In this document: one piece after another, positions 8,696 to 17,514 of the stretch
Layout: each line of letters begins with the position of its first letter
Numbering within the stretch: position 1 is the stretch's first letter
Assembly: GCA_963816985.1 (NCBI GenBank)
Contig: CAWFMF010000004.1
Span: 3,410,001-3,474,000 of the forward strand
Direction: 5' to 3'
DNA: 64,000 nt
Source: JAIVJM01 sp963816985
Lineage (GTDB): Bacteria; Acidobacteriota; Blastocatellia; Pyrinomonadales; Pyrinomonadaceae
Program-made: the position numbers and the translations under genes
The notes under the pieces: model-generated
Database searches by the model: none
Seen by the model: the letters and a program-made list of their open reading frames with translations, nothing else
What the model was told of the DNA's origin: nothing

Positions 8696-9211
8696 ATGGC
8701 GCTTTTGGAGATCGTGAAGTACGGCGAGCCGGTGTTGGAGACGCCGGGCGAGGTCGTGACGGAGTTCGACGAGGGGCTGAAGAGGCTCGTCGCGGACATG
8801 TTCGAGACGATGTACGCGTCGCGCGGGGTGGGGTTGGCCGCGCCGCAGGTGGGCGTGTCGAAGCGTCTGTTCGTGATGGACTGTTCGGGCGGGCAAGACC
8901 CGGCGTCGCGCGTCGCGCTGATTAATCCGGTCGTCTTGAGCGTCGAGGGCGACCAGACGGGCGACGAGGGCTGCCTGTCGTTCCCCGGCATCTTCTTCGC
9001 CGTCAAGCGCAGCTTGCGGGCCGTCGTGCGCGCGCAGGACGTGCGGGGCGAGGAGTTCGAGTTCGACGGGCTCGAACTCGAAGCGCGGTGCATGCTCCAC
9101 GAGACCGACCACTGCGACGGCGTCGTCTTCCTTGACCGCACCACCGTCCTCAAGCGCGAGATGGTGCGGCGCAAAATCAAGCGGATGCAGAAGCAGGGGC
9201 GCTGGGTTTAG
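8696..9211 (+). CDS. def: Peptide deformylase
   Basis: Removes the N-formyl group from new proteins, paired with the fmt gene 2.5 kb downstream. The 171-residue product has all three family motifs: GVGLAAPQVG (about residues 45-54), EGCLSFPG with the metal-ligand Cys (about 95), and HETDHCDG with the two His ligands and catalytic Glu (about 134-141). I chose ATG 8696, giving MALLEIVKYG, with GAGGGA about 8 nt upstream. Confidence 0.96.
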   Translation: MALLEIVKYGEPVLETPGEVVTEFDEGLKRLVADMFETMYASRGVGLAAPQVGVSKRLFVMDCSGGQDPASRVALINPVVLSVEGDQTGDEGCLSFPGIFFAVKRSLRAVVRAQDVRGEEFEFDGLELEARCMLHETDHCDGVVFLDRTTVLKREMVRRKIKRMQKQGRWV

Positions 9212-9219
9212 CGTCAGTG

Positions 9220-9358
9220 AAAACAGTACCGCGAGCGGATCGCTACGCGAAGGCAAAAGTAAAAAGGTAAAAGGCAAAAGTAAGGAGGTTAACGCCTCTT
9301 CACTTTTGCCTTTTGCCTTTTTACTTTTGCCTTCTTCACCCGCTCGCGGTACTGTTTT
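9220..9358. repeat. Composite intercistronic hairpin element (outer CAGTACCGCGAGCG arms, inner GGCAAAAGTAAAAAGG arms)
   Basis: The outer arms are an 18-bp perfect inverted repeat (9220-9237 and 9341-9358). Nested inside are arms of the GGCAAAAG word family (from about 9249 to 9333). The same outer word recurs at 37920-37995, and the inner word at 25818-25896, so this looks like one element inside another. Confidence 0.8.
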
Positions 9359-9484
9359 GTGGTAGCATATTCAGACAAAACAAAGAACGCGGCACATCAT
9401 TCTGAGCGTTAGGTCGGTCGCGGACTCCCTCGTCCAGCCGCTCAGCCATCATCGTTTCAAGACCGAGAAGGAGCCGAAGAGAGT

Positions 9485-11089
9485 ATGTCTCAGCAGATGC
9501 AGCAGGACGAATTTCGCAACGAGTCTTTCACGGACTTCTCCAAGGAGGAGAACGCGCGGGCGATGCGCGAGGCGGTCGAGCGCGTGAAGTCGGAGTTGGG
9601 GCGCGAGTACCCTCTGGTCATCGGCGGCGAGCGCGTCGAGACGGGCAACATCCTCGAAAGCCTCAACCCGTCGAAGAAGACAGAGGTCGTGGGCCGCTTC
9701 CACAAGGCGACGGAGGAGCTGGCGCGCACGGCGGTCGAGCGCGCCAACGAGACCTTCAAGACGTGGAGCCGGACGCCGCCCGAAGAGCGCGCCGCGCTGC
9801 TCTTCCGCGTCGCCGCGATGCTGCGCGAGCGCCGTCACTACTTCTCGGCGTGGATGGTGCACGAGGTGGCGAAGACTTGGGCCGAGGCCGACGGCGACAC
9901 CGCCGAGGCGATTGACTTCTGCGAGTTCTACGCGCGCGAGATGCTGCGCTACGCCGGGCCGCAGCCCATCGTGAAGATCGAGGGCGAGGAGAACCGGCTC
10001 GAATATATCCCGCTCGGCGTCGGCGTCGTCATCCCGCCGTGGAATTTTCCTCTCGCCATCATGGCGGGCATGACGGTCGCCTCGGTCGTCACCGGCAACA
10101 CGGTCGTCCTGAAGCCCTCTTCGGACGCGCCGACCATCGCCTACAAGTTCTTCGAGCTTCTGGAAGAGGCGGGGATGCCGCCCGGCGTCGTCAACTTCAT
10201 GGTCGGCGCGGGCGGCGAGGTCGGAGACGTGATTGTTGACCACCCGAAGACGCGCTACGTCGCCTTCACGGGCTCGAAGGAAGTGGGCCTCCGCATCAAC
10301 GAGCGCGCGGCGAAGGTCAACGAGGGTCAAATCTGGATTAAGCGCGTCGTCGCCGAGATGGGCGGCAAGGACGCCATCATCGTTGACGCGGACACGGACT
10401 TGGACGAGGCGGCGACGGGCGTCGTCCAAGCCGCCTTCGGCTTTCAGGGACAAAAATGCTCGGCCTGCTCGCGCGCCATCATCCACCGGGACGTGTACGA
10501 GCCGATGGTCGAGCGCATCGTCGAGCGCACGCAGAAGCTCAAGCTCGGAGACCCGAACGAACCCTCGACGAGCTTGAGCGCGGTCATTAACCAGAAGGCT
10601 TTCAAGACCATCAGCCGTTACATCGAGTGGGGGCAGGAGGACGGCGGTCGCGTCGTCGCGGGCGGCGGGACGGACGGCGAGCAGGGCTTCTTCATCGAGC
10701 CGACCGTCATCGCCGACGTGAAGCCCGGCGCGCGCATCGAGCAGGAGGAAATCTTCGGCCCCGTCCTCGCCGTCATCCCGGCGGAGAGCTTCGACCATGC
10801 GCTTGAGATTGCCAACGACACCGAGTACGGGTTGACGGGCGCGGTCTACACCAACGACCCGGAGAAGCTCGAACGCGCGCGGCGCGAGTTCCACGCCGGG
10901 AACCTTTACCTCAACCGCAAATGCACGGGCGCGCTCGTCGGCGTCCATCCCTTCGGCGGCTTCAACATGTCGGGCACGGACTCGAAGGCGGGCGGGCGCG
11001 ACTACCTCGGCCTCTTCATGCAGGCCAAAGTCGTCTCCGAAAAAATCCGCCCCGGCTCCACAAACAAGGAGAAGCGCGAAGCCATCTGA
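9485..11089 (+). CDS. pruA: L-glutamate gamma-semialdehyde dehydrogenase (1-pyrroline-5-carboxylate dehydrogenase)
   Basis: Oxidises glutamate 5-semialdehyde to glutamate with NAD+, the second step of proline breakdown. The 534-residue chain fits the monofunctional RocA/PruA group. Seen in order: IPPWNFPLAIMAG (cofactor-binding, about 180), VVLKPSSDAP, FTGSKEVGLRI, the general-base Glu in VVAEMGGKDAI, and the nucleophile Cys in FGFQGQKCSACSRAI (about 325). The C-terminus HPFGGFNMSGTDSKAGG is typical. No proline dehydrogenase gene is next to it. A GAAGGAG lies upstream of ATG 9485. Confidence 0.95.
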   Translation: MSQQMQQDEFRNESFTDFSKEENARAMREAVERVKSELGREYPLVIGGERVETGNILESLNPSKKTEVVGRFHKATEELARTAVERANETFKTWSRTPPEERAALLFRVAAMLRERRHYFSAWMVHEVAKTWAEADGDTAEAIDFCEFYAREMLRYAGPQPIVKIEGEENRLEYIPLGVGVVIPPWNFPLAIMAGMTVASVVTGNTVVLKPSSDAPTIAYKFFELLEEAGMPPGVVNFMVGAGGEVGDVIVDHPKTRYVAFTGSKEVGLRINERAAKVNEGQIWIKRVVAEMGGKDAIIVDADTDLDEAATGVVQAAFGFQGQKCSACSRAIIHRDVYEPMVERIVERTQKLKLGDPNEPSTSLSAVINQKAFKTISRYIEWGQEDGGRVVAGGGTDGEQGFFIEPTVIADVKPGARIEQEEIFGPVLAVIPAESFDHALEIANDTEYGLTGAVYTNDPEKLERARREFHAGNLYLNRKCTGALVGVHPFGGFNMSGTDSKAGGRDYLGLFMQAKVVSEKIRPGSTNKEKREAI

Positions 11090-11095
11090 GGAAGT

Positions 11096-11238
11096 GATGA
11101 ATGCGGAATGATGAATGATGAATAGTCAGAAGTTTTCAGTAGACAGTTTTCAGTTTTCAGCAAGGGCAAGAACTGAAAACTGAAAACTAAAAACTGATGA
11201 CCGTCTTTCATTCATCATTCCGCATTCCGCATTCATCA
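11096..11238. repeat. Composite intercistronic hairpin element
   Basis: Outer arms are made of GATGAATG/GCGGAATG words (11096-11122 with 11207-11238). Inside is a complete TTTTCAG-family hairpin (about 11131-11197). The loop side carries CCGTCTTTCATTC. The right outer arm ends 4 nt before the fmt ATG, and no Shine-Dalgarno is seen. Confidence 0.82.
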
Positions 11239-11242
11239 TTTT

Positions 11243-12193
11243 ATGAGACTTGTCTTCATGGGCACGCCTGAGACGGCGGTGCCGACTCTGCGGCGGTGCG
11301 TGGAAGACGGGCACGAGGTCGTGGCCGTGTGGACGCAGCCGGATCGCCCTGCGGGGCGCGGGCGTAGTCTCCACGCGTCGCCCGTCAAGGAGTACGCGCT
11401 CGCGCAGGGGCTCACAGTCCACCAGCCGTCGAAGTTGAAGACGGAAGAGTCGCTCGCGCTCTTCGAGTCGCACGAAGCGGACGCGGCGGTCGTCGTCGCC
11501 TACGGTCGCATCCTCCCGCCCACATACCTTCGCGCGCCCCGCGCGGGTTGCGTCAACGTTCACTTCTCACTGCTCCCCAAGTATCGCGGGGCCGCGCCCG
11601 TCAACTGGGCCGTCGTGCGCGGCGAAACAGAGACGGGCGTGACGACCATGCTGATGGACGAAGGGTTGGACACCGGCCCCGTCCTCCTCCAACGCGCGAC
11701 GCAAATCGGCGAGCGCGAGACCGCGCCGGAACTGCTCACGCGTCTCGCACACGTCGGCGCGGAGCTTCTAAGCGAGACACTCGCGAGGCTCGGAGAGATA
11801 GAGCCGCGTGCGCAACGAGAAGCAGACGCGACGCACGCGCCGATGCTCAAACGCGAGGACGGTTTGATTGACTGGACGCAGGACGCCTCCGAAATCGAGC
11901 GCCGCGTGCGCGGCTTTCAGCCGTGGCCGAACGCACACACTACGCACGGTGGTCGGCGTCTAATCATATGGAGGGCCGAGTCGCTTGGAACAGACGGCCA
12001 TCCGGGGCACACGCTCGGCGGGCCGATTGCCGGAATAATTGGCGAAGCGCGCGGGGACGACTTAGTGGTGATGTGCGGCGGCGTAACCGGGCTTCGCATC
12101 TTTGAGTTGCAGCCCGAAGGCAAGCAACGCATGCGCGCGCGCGACTTCATCAACGGGATGCGCGTCCGCGCGGGCGAGCGTTTCGGGGAATAA
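11243..12193 (+). CDS. fmt: Methionyl-tRNA formyltransferase
   Basis: Formylates Met-tRNAi using 10-formyl-THF. The 316-residue protein starts RLVFMGTPETAVPTL, has the catalytic block NVHFSLLPKYRGAAPVNWAV (about residues 105-124) and a C-terminal OB-like domain from about residue 205. def, fmt and rsmB follow one another, a common bacterial grouping, but here pruA lies between def and fmt. The ATG at 11243 is 4 nt from a hairpin arm and has no purine-rich ribosome site. Confidence 0.96.
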   Translation: MRLVFMGTPETAVPTLRRCVEDGHEVVAVWTQPDRPAGRGRSLHASPVKEYALAQGLTVHQPSKLKTEESLALFESHEADAAVVVAYGRILPPTYLRAPRAGCVNVHFSLLPKYRGAAPVNWAVVRGETETGVTTMLMDEGLDTGPVLLQRATQIGERETAPELLTRLAHVGAELLSETLARLGEIEPRAQREADATHAPMLKREDGLIDWTQDASEIERRVRGFQPWPNAHTTHGGRRLIIWRAESLGTDGHPGHTLGGPIAGIIGEARGDDLVVMCGGVTGLRIFELQPEGKQRMRARDFINGMRVRAGERFGE

Positions 12194-12219
12194 GAGATTC
12201 AGAGGGGGCACGGTTTCTT

Positions 12220-12292
12220 CTGTCGGGGCAGGGCTCGTCCCTGCCCGTTTTCTTTCGTCAGCATCGGGCAGGGACGAGCCCTGCCCCGACAG
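12220..12292. repeat. Intercistronic hairpin element, GGGGCAGGGCTCGTCCCTGCCC family
   Basis: A perfect 28-bp inverted repeat (12220-12247 with 12265-12292) around a 17-nt loop, beginning 26 nt after fmt and ending 16 nt before the rsmB ATG. The same word family recurs at 39769-39843 and 57650-57720. Confidence 0.9.
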
Positions 12293-12308
12293 TTTTTGCG
12301 GGAGTCGA

Positions 12309-13706
12309 ATGGCAACGCGTTCGGGTGTGTTGAAGAAGGAGAACGTTCATGCGGGCGGCGGTCGAAGCGTCTCGCCCGCGCGGCGCGCGGCGTTCGAGAT
12401 TCTGCGGCGCGTCGAGGATGAAGGCTCGTTTGCCGCGCCTCTTTTGGCGGGCGGGACTGACGAGCTGACGCCGGAAGACCGAGCCCTTTGTTACGAGCTG
12501 GCGCTCGGCGTGCTGCGTTGGCAGTTGTGGCTCGACGCGCTCGCGGAGCATTACGCCGGGCGACCCGTCGAGAAGCTCGACGCGCCCGTCCGGAGGGCTT
12601 TGCGCCTCGGACTCTATCAACTGCGCTTCCTCGCGCGCGTCCCGGCGCGGGCCGCCGTCAACGAATCGGTCAACCTCGCGCACGCCGCGCGACTGCGCTC
12701 CGCCGCGCCCTTCATCAACGCCGTGCTCCGCCGCGCCGTGCGCGAGCCGGAGTTCGACCCCGCCGCCAGCATCACAGAGCCGCTCCAAAAAATCTCCGTC
12801 GAGACTTCGCACCCGCTCTGGCTCGTCGAGCGTTGGGCGAGAGAGTCGGGGACGGAAGAGGCCGCGGCCTTCGCGCGTGCGAACAACGCCTCGGCCCCGA
12901 CGGCGTTTCGCGTCAATCAACTGCGCGCCGGAGCCGAGAAGGTCTTCGAGAGACTGAGCGGGGCGGGCGTCGAGGTCTCCGAGTCGCGCGTCGCGCCGGG
13001 CGCGTGGCGGGTGAAGCAGGCGCAGGGAGGCGTTGCGGCGACGCTCATGCGGACGCTCGTCGGCGAGGGTCACATCTACTTGCAGGACGAGGCTTCGCAG
13101 TTGGTCGCGCACGTCCTCGGCGCGCGCGCCGGGGAGCGCGTGCTCGACGCGTGCGCCGCGCCGGGCAGCAAGACGACGCACATCGCTTCGCTCGCGGGCG
13201 ACGCGGCGCTCGTCGTCGCGGGCGACAGGTACGAGCATCGTCTACGTCTCGTTAAAGAGGCTTCGGAGCGGCAAGGGCTGAAGAGCGTCCGCGCGTTGGT
13301 GCTGAACGCCGAAGCGACTTTGCCTTTCGCCGAAGGGGCTTTCGACCGCGTGCTGGTGGATGCGCCGTGCACGGGCACGGGGACGCTCAGGCATAACCCC
13401 GAAATTCGCTGGCGCATCACGCCCGCCGACATCGAAGAACTGGCGTCGAAGCAGCGGCGGATACTTGAAGAGGCCGCGCGCGTCCTCAGCCCCGGCGGGC
13501 GTCTCGTCTATTCGACGTGTTCGGTCGAGAGGGAAGAGAACGAAGAGGTCGTCGCCTCCTTCCTCGCCGCGCATGCGGACTTCATACAAGTCGAAGCACG
13601 GCCCGCGCCTTCGCACTTACTGACCGAAACGGGCGCGGCGCGCACCTCGCCTCAACGCGACGGCGTGGACGGCTTCTTCGTCGCCGCGCTCGAAAAGCGT
13701 GGATGA
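12309..13706 (+). CDS. rsmB: 16S rRNA (cytosine-967-C5)-methyltransferase
   Basis: A 465-residue RsmB. Residues about 30-165 form the NusB-like RNA-binding domain (AAFEILRRVEDEGSFA, then YQLRFLARVPARAAVNESV). The methyltransferase domain shows DACAAPGSKTTHIAS (SAM motif I), VDAPCTGTGTLRHNPE with the PC cysteine, and VYSTCSVEREENEEVV with the nucleophilic TC cysteine. The start at ATG 12309 has GGGAG four bases upstream; the frame stays open back to 12102 but that part overlaps fmt and the hairpin. It ends in a convergent terminator. Confidence 0.95.
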   Translation: MATRSGVLKKENVHAGGGRSVSPARRAAFEILRRVEDEGSFAAPLLAGGTDELTPEDRALCYELALGVLRWQLWLDALAEHYAGRPVEKLDAPVRRALRLGLYQLRFLARVPARAAVNESVNLAHAARLRSAAPFINAVLRRAVREPEFDPAASITEPLQKISVETSHPLWLVERWARESGTEEAAAFARANNASAPTAFRVNQLRAGAEKVFERLSGAGVEVSESRVAPGAWRVKQAQGGVAATLMRTLVGEGHIYLQDEASQLVAHVLGARAGERVLDACAAPGSKTTHIASLAGDAALVVAGDRYEHRLRLVKEASERQGLKSVRALVLNAEATLPFAEGAFDRVLVDAPCTGTGTLRHNPEIRWRITPADIEELASKQRRILEEAARVLSPGGRLVYSTCSVEREENEEVVASFLAAHADFIQVEARPAPSHLLTETGAARTSPQRDGVDGFFVAALEKRG

Positions 13707-13720
13707 AGGCGGGAGAAAGA

Positions 13721-13750
13721 AGGGGCGGGGGAATGTTCGCCCCCGCCCCT
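13721..13750. terminator. GC-rich hairpin between convergent genes
   Basis: An 11-bp stem AGGGGCGGGGG/CCCCCGCCCCT with a short loop, followed on the plus strand by CTCTTTG. It separates rsmB from the minus-strand Kelch-collagen gene. Confidence 0.65.
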
Positions 13751-13781
13751 CTCTTTGTCAGACCTCTCGTGCGCCGCCGCG

Positions 13782-15587
13782 CTACTGCACTACGGCGCAG
13801 ATGGCGAAAGCCGTGAGCGTGAGGCTACGATTCTGCCCCCCGTTCGAGTTGTTGAAGCCGCTGACGCTCCAGGACAACAGGGTGTCGGCGAACGAGGTGA
13901 AGACGGTTATCATTTCCGGACTCGACGCGCTGCCCTGCGGAACGCCCGTCGTGTAACCGCCGCCGAGAACCTTCTTCCCGCTCGTGCAGGTCGCAAAGGC
14001 CGTCCCGCTCGACTGCTTCTGAATGATGACGGGCGTGCCCGTTATCAACTCGTAACCGGAGATGCCCGGCGCGCCTTGCGGCCCCGCAGGCCCTTGTATG
14101 CCTTGCGGCCCCTGTGCGCCTTGCGGCCCTTGTGGCCCCGTCGGGCCTGTCGGCCCCGGACTCCCGGTTGCTCCCGTGTCACCCTGCGGGCCGGTTGCCC
14201 CGGTTGCTCCGGTCGCCCCAGTTGCCCCGGTCGGCCCCTGCGGCCCGGTGTCGCCGGTATCACCTTTCACGCCTTGCGGGCCTTGAGGGCCGGTCGGGCC
14301 TTGCGGCCCCTGCGGGCCGGTATCGCCCGTGTCACCCTTATCACCCTTATCACCTTGCGGCCCTTGTGTTCCCGGAGGGCCTTCCGGCCCCGCTTCACAC
14401 CCGCACGGCGTCGGAGTCGGCATCGGCGTGGGCGTCGGGGTCGGGGTGGGCGGCGCAGTCACATCCGCCAACACCCAAAGGTCGCCTCTGGTGAAGCAGG
14501 AAGCGTCCCATCCGGCATAGATAGTCATGCGATTGGAGGTGGGGTTATAGACTGCCGTGTGGACGCTTCGCGAGTTCGGCGGGCCGCCGGTGGTTGTGGC
14601 CTGAGTCCAAGACGGCGCCCCGCCCAAACCGTTAGCATTGGCAAGCACCCACACGTCGTTGAATCGGTTGCCGACCGGACTAGCTCCTCCAAAAATGACC
14701 ATCTCATTAACGGTGGGGTTGTAGACGGCGGTGTGATGCGCTCTAGCACCGGGGATTGAGCCTGCGGGCGAAAGCTGTGTCCAGTTGGGCGTACCGCCCG
14801 TGCCGTCGGCATTCGATAACACCCACAAGTCGTTCTGATAACCGGGTGTTGTGCCGCCGCCAAAAACGATCATGCGATTATTCGCCGCGTCATATACCAA
14901 TGAGTTGGCGCTTCGCGGGGCCGGTGGGACTCCCGTCGGGGACAGTTGGGTCCAGACAGGCGCTCCGCCCGTCCCGTTGGCGTTGCTCAGCACCCACACC
15001 TCGCCATTGCTGAAAGAACTACAGCCGTTGTTGTTTCCGCTGTAGACGATCAGGCGATTGGTCGCCGAATGGTAGACGGCCTTTACTTCCTGACGTAGCT
15101 GCGGCGGGCCGCCGGAGGGCGCGAGCTGCGTCCATGCCGGAGTGCCGCCCAACCCGTTCGCATTCGTCAGCACCCAGACATCGTTGACCGCGCTAAAACA
15201 GTTCCCGATGCTGAGGTCGCCGCCGTAGACGATCATGCGGTTGGTCGTCGGGTCGTAGACCGAGGCGTGACCGCCTCTCGGTGCCGGGGGGCTGCCGGTG
15301 GGGAGGAGTTGAGTCCAGTTGGGCGTCCCGCCTAAGCCGTCGGCGTTGGTCAGCGTCCACACGTCGTTCTTCAGTGGCGGAGCCCCGGAACAGAATTGAC
15401 CCGTCCCTCCGCCGAACAAGGTCATGCGGTTATTAGTCATGTCGTAGACGGTCGAGTGGTAGGCGCGGTTGGCCGGGGGGCCGCCGGTCGGGGCTAAGGG
15501 ACTCCAAGTTTGTGCGGAGGCGGGGTTGCTGCTCATCATCGCCAGCAAAAAAAGAAAGATCGAGAGGACTCTGAGGGGGCTTTTCAT
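13782..15587 (-). CDS. Secreted Kelch-repeat protein with collagen-like tail
   Basis: A 601-residue exported protein. Residues 1-26 are a signal peptide (MKSPLRVLSIFLFLLAMM then ASAQ). Six or so Kelch-type repeats of about 60 residues follow, each with a core like NRMIVFGGG, NDVWVLSNANG, GGTPNWTQL and a PP.PR turn; they should form a beta-propeller. After a PT-rich linker (PTPTPTPMPTPTP) come roughly 40 Gly-X-Y collagen triplets (GPQGPQG, GATGATG), then a C-terminal domain of about 90 residues beginning GYELITGTPVI with two Cys. The start at 15587 has AAGGA 8 nt upstream; the upstream open frame lacks a ribosome site. A surface-displayed or trimeric adhesive protein is a reasonable inference. 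It sits between rsmB and the PASTA/rpe pair. Confidence 0.85.
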   Translation of the reverse strand: MKSPLRVLSIFLFLLAMMSSNPASAQTWSPLAPTGGPPANRAYHSTVYDMTNNRMTLFGGGTGQFCSGAPPLKNDVWTLTNADGLGGTPNWTQLLPTGSPPAPRGGHASVYDPTTNRMIVYGGDLSIGNCFSAVNDVWVLTNANGLGGTPAWTQLAPSGGPPQLRQEVKAVYHSATNRLIVYSGNNNGCSSFSNGEVWVLSNANGTGGAPVWTQLSPTGVPPAPRSANSLVYDAANNRMIVFGGGTTPGYQNDLWVLSNADGTGGTPNWTQLSPAGSIPGARAHHTAVYNPTVNEMVIFGGASPVGNRFNDVWVLANANGLGGAPSWTQATTTGGPPNSRSVHTAVYNPTSNRMTIYAGWDASCFTRGDLWVLADVTAPPTPTPTPTPMPTPTPCGCEAGPEGPPGTQGPQGDKGDKGDTGDTGPQGPQGPTGPQGPQGVKGDTGDTGPQGPTGATGATGATGATGPQGDTGATGSPGPTGPTGPQGPQGAQGPQGIQGPAGPQGAPGISGYELITGTPVIIQKQSSGTAFATCTSGKKVLGGGYTTGVPQGSASSPEMITVFTSFADTLLSWSVSGFNNSNGGQNRSLTLTAFAICAVVQ

Positions 15588-15994
15588 GGGGTAGTCCTTT
15601 CCGTCGGGTGACGGGCGTTGCCGAGAAATCGGAAGGCGAGGCGGCGAGGAGGTTGTTACGGGGCGGGGGTAAGGGTCGCTTCTGAGATGTCGCAACGCCT
15701 TACAGCCGTGGTCGCGTGTGTGAACACGGCAGACAGTAAACGAAGGGGCGTGCGATGGCAAGCCCTTGCGTCGAGCGTCGGGTTCCGAAAGAACGTCGGC
15801 TGAAATATCGCGCCGCCTTGACGCCAATCCGCCCCTGTGTCGCGCGTCATCACGCGAGGGCCGCTTTTCGGTTGCTTGCGACGCGCGCGCGGCGGATGTT
15901 AGACTGCGCCGCTTGATGTGGCCTCGGCGCGCGAACGTCCCCGGCGCGGCGAAAACCTTCCTGAGACGACAAGAGAGAGGCGGCGTAGATTTAA
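15588..15994. other. Divergent intergenic region
   Basis: Separates the Kelch-collagen gene from the PASTA gene. The only strong signal I see is the promoter described at 15876-15905. The rest is GC-rich with no credible ORF. Confidence 0.5.
15876..15905 (+). promoter_or_regulatory. Probable sigma-70 promoter for the PASTA-rpe operon
   Basis: TTGCGA at 15876-15881, an 18-nt spacer, and TAGACT at 15900-15905 preceded by TG plus one base (extended -10). Predicted leader about 80 nt to the GTG at 15995. Confidence 0.45.
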
Positions 15995-16693
15995 GTGGCT
16001 CTGCGGAGAATCGCATCGGCGTTCGGCAAGCTGGGGGCAGCCGCCGTCATCGCCGCCGTCTTCGCCTTCGGCCTCCTCGCGACCGTCTACCTCTCAATCC
16101 GCAGCCCTGAGATTCAAGTGCCGGAGGTCGTCAACAAGAGTTACTCCGACGGCGAGGCGACGCTGGAGAAGGCCGGGCTCGACATCCGCGAGCGCGCCAA
16201 GCGTTACAAGCCGGACGTGCAGCCCGGCATCATCCTCGACCAGTCGCCGCGCGCGGGCGAGATCATCAAGGCGGGGCAGACCATCGCCGTCGTCGTCAGC
16301 CGTGGGCCGAAGGACGGCGAGCAGCCGCCGCCCTCCGAAACGCCCGAAGGCGAGAAGAACGACAACGCGAAGGCCAACGAGAACAAGAGCGCGGACTCCA
16401 ACAAGAACGAGAACGCGAACCGCGAGCGGCCCAAGAACACCAACCGCAACACCAACCGCAACGCGAACGGCAACACAAACAATCGCAACGGGGCCGTCAA
16501 CAACACGCGGAACTCGAACCTGAACGCCAACCGTGGGGCGAACTCCAACAACCGGAGCCTCAACAACAACACGAACGCCAACCGCCCACGGACGACGAAC
16601 ACGAACACGCGGAACGCTACGCCCGCGCCCACGCGCAACACGAGCCCGGCGCGACCCCCGGCGGCCAACGCCAACCGCCGCCCCCCGCAATAG
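15995..16693 (+). CDS. Membrane-anchored PASTA-domain protein with Asn-rich tail
   Basis: A 232-residue protein. Residues about 13-34 form a transmembrane segment (AAAVIAAVFAFGLLATVYLSI). Residues about 39-102 form one PASTA domain: VPEVVNKSYSDGEATLEKAGL, then GIILDQSPRAGEIIKAGQTI. The last 130 residues are low-complexity, dominated by Asn, Arg, Thr and Lys (NTNRNTNRN, NNNTNANR), probably disordered. PASTA domains bind peptidoglycan fragments or beta-lactams in other proteins. There is no kinase domain. It starts with GTG and lies 53 nt before rpe. Confidence 0.8.
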   Translation: MALRRIASAFGKLGAAAVIAAVFAFGLLATVYLSIRSPEIQVPEVVNKSYSDGEATLEKAGLDIRERAKRYKPDVQPGIILDQSPRAGEIIKAGQTIAVVVSRGPKDGEQPPPSETPEGEKNDNAKANENKSADSNKNENANRERPKNTNRNTNRNANGNTNNRNGAVNNTRNSNLNANRGANSNNRSLNNNTNANRPRTTNTNTRNATPAPTRNTSPARPPAANANRRPPQ

Positions 16694-16746
16694 GGCTTCA
16701 AAAGTCGCACGGCCCGGCGCGGTCGGGGTTCCCGGTGAAAGAAAAA

Positions 16747-17409
16747 ATGGTCGAAATCGCTCCATCTATTTTATCCGCTGACTTTACGCGCCTCGGCGAA
16801 GAGATCGCGGCGGTCGAGCGCGGCGGGGCGACGGTCGTCCACGTGGACGTGATGGACGGCCATTTCGTGCCCAACCTGACGGTCGGATTACCGGTCGTCC
16901 GTTCGCTCGCCCGCGCAACCAAACTACCCCTCGACACGCATCTAATGATTTCCGAGCCGGGGCTTTACGCCGAGCAGTTCGTGGAGGCGGGCGCGCGGAT
17001 GGTTTCCGTCCACATCGAGGCCGACCCGCACATCCACCGGACTCTTTCGGGCATCAGAAAACGAGGGGCGCAGGCCGGGATTGTCATCAACCCCGCGACC
17101 TCGCTCTCGGCGCTGGACGAGGCGCTGCAATTCGCCGATTATGTCCTCGTGATGTCCGTCAACCCCGGCTTCGGCGGCCAAAAGTTCATCCCGACTTCAA
17201 TCGAAAAGGTTCGACGCCTGAAACGAATGATTGACGAGCGCGGCCTCAAAACCCGCATCGAGATTGACGGCGGCATTGACCGCCACAACATCGCCGAGGT
17301 GGCCGCCGCCGGGGCGGAAATCATGGTGGCCGGGACAGCCGTCTTCGGCGAGGGCGACCCCGCGCGCGCCGTGCGCGAACTCTTGAGCGCCTCGGTGCAA
17401 ATGGCTTGA
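16747..17409 (+). CDS. rpe: Ribulose-phosphate 3-epimerase
   Basis: Interconverts ribulose 5-phosphate and xylulose 5-phosphate. The 220-residue TIM-barrel protein shows APSILSADFTRLG at the N-terminus, HVDVMDGHFVPNLT (metal His and catalytic Asp), the VMSVNPGFGGQKF phosphate loop and EIDGGI. ATG 16747 gives the usual MVEIAPSIL start; a GTG four codons earlier (16735) is possible but neither has a strong ribosome site. Confidence 0.95.
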   Translation: MVEIAPSILSADFTRLGEEIAAVERGGATVVHVDVMDGHFVPNLTVGLPVVRSLARATKLPLDTHLMISEPGLYAEQFVEAGARMVSVHIEADPHIHRTLSGIRKRGAQAGIVINPATSLSALDEALQFADYVLVMSVNPGFGGQKFIPTSIEKVRRLKRMIDERGLKTRIEIDGGIDRHNIAEVAAAGAEIMVAGTAVFGEGDPARAVRELLSASVQMA

Positions 17410-17491
17410 AAGTCAGAAGTCAGAACGATGAACGCTGAATTAAACACAGTTCGTCTTTCACTTCATCGTTCATCGTTCTGACTTCTGACTT
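17410..17491. repeat. Intercistronic hairpin element, GTCAGAACGATGAACG family
   Basis: Left arm 17410-17434 begins immediately after the rpe stop; right arm 17461-17491 is its complement over 25 nt. The loop contains TTCGTCTTTCAC. Here the following gene has its own GGAGG, 8 nt before ATG. Confidence 0.88.
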
Positions 17492-17514
17492 AGCTTTTAT
17501 TGGAGGTTTTCGTA

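Noticed and set aside
9220..9358. Intergenic hairpins as ordinary intrinsic terminators
   Set aside because: Most lack a T-run, lie inside apparent operons, and extend to the next start codon. A few (57650, 39769) do have T- or A-runs and may terminate as well.
9449..10948. A 499-codon open frame on the minus strand opposite pruA
   Set aside because: It is antisense to a clear aldehyde dehydrogenase, has no recognisable domain and arises from the GC-rich codon bias. Similar long antisense frames occur opposite the TPR gene (20213-21430), the M28 peptidase (33073-34512), gdhA (38065-39276), and the BamD-like gene (17497-18702).
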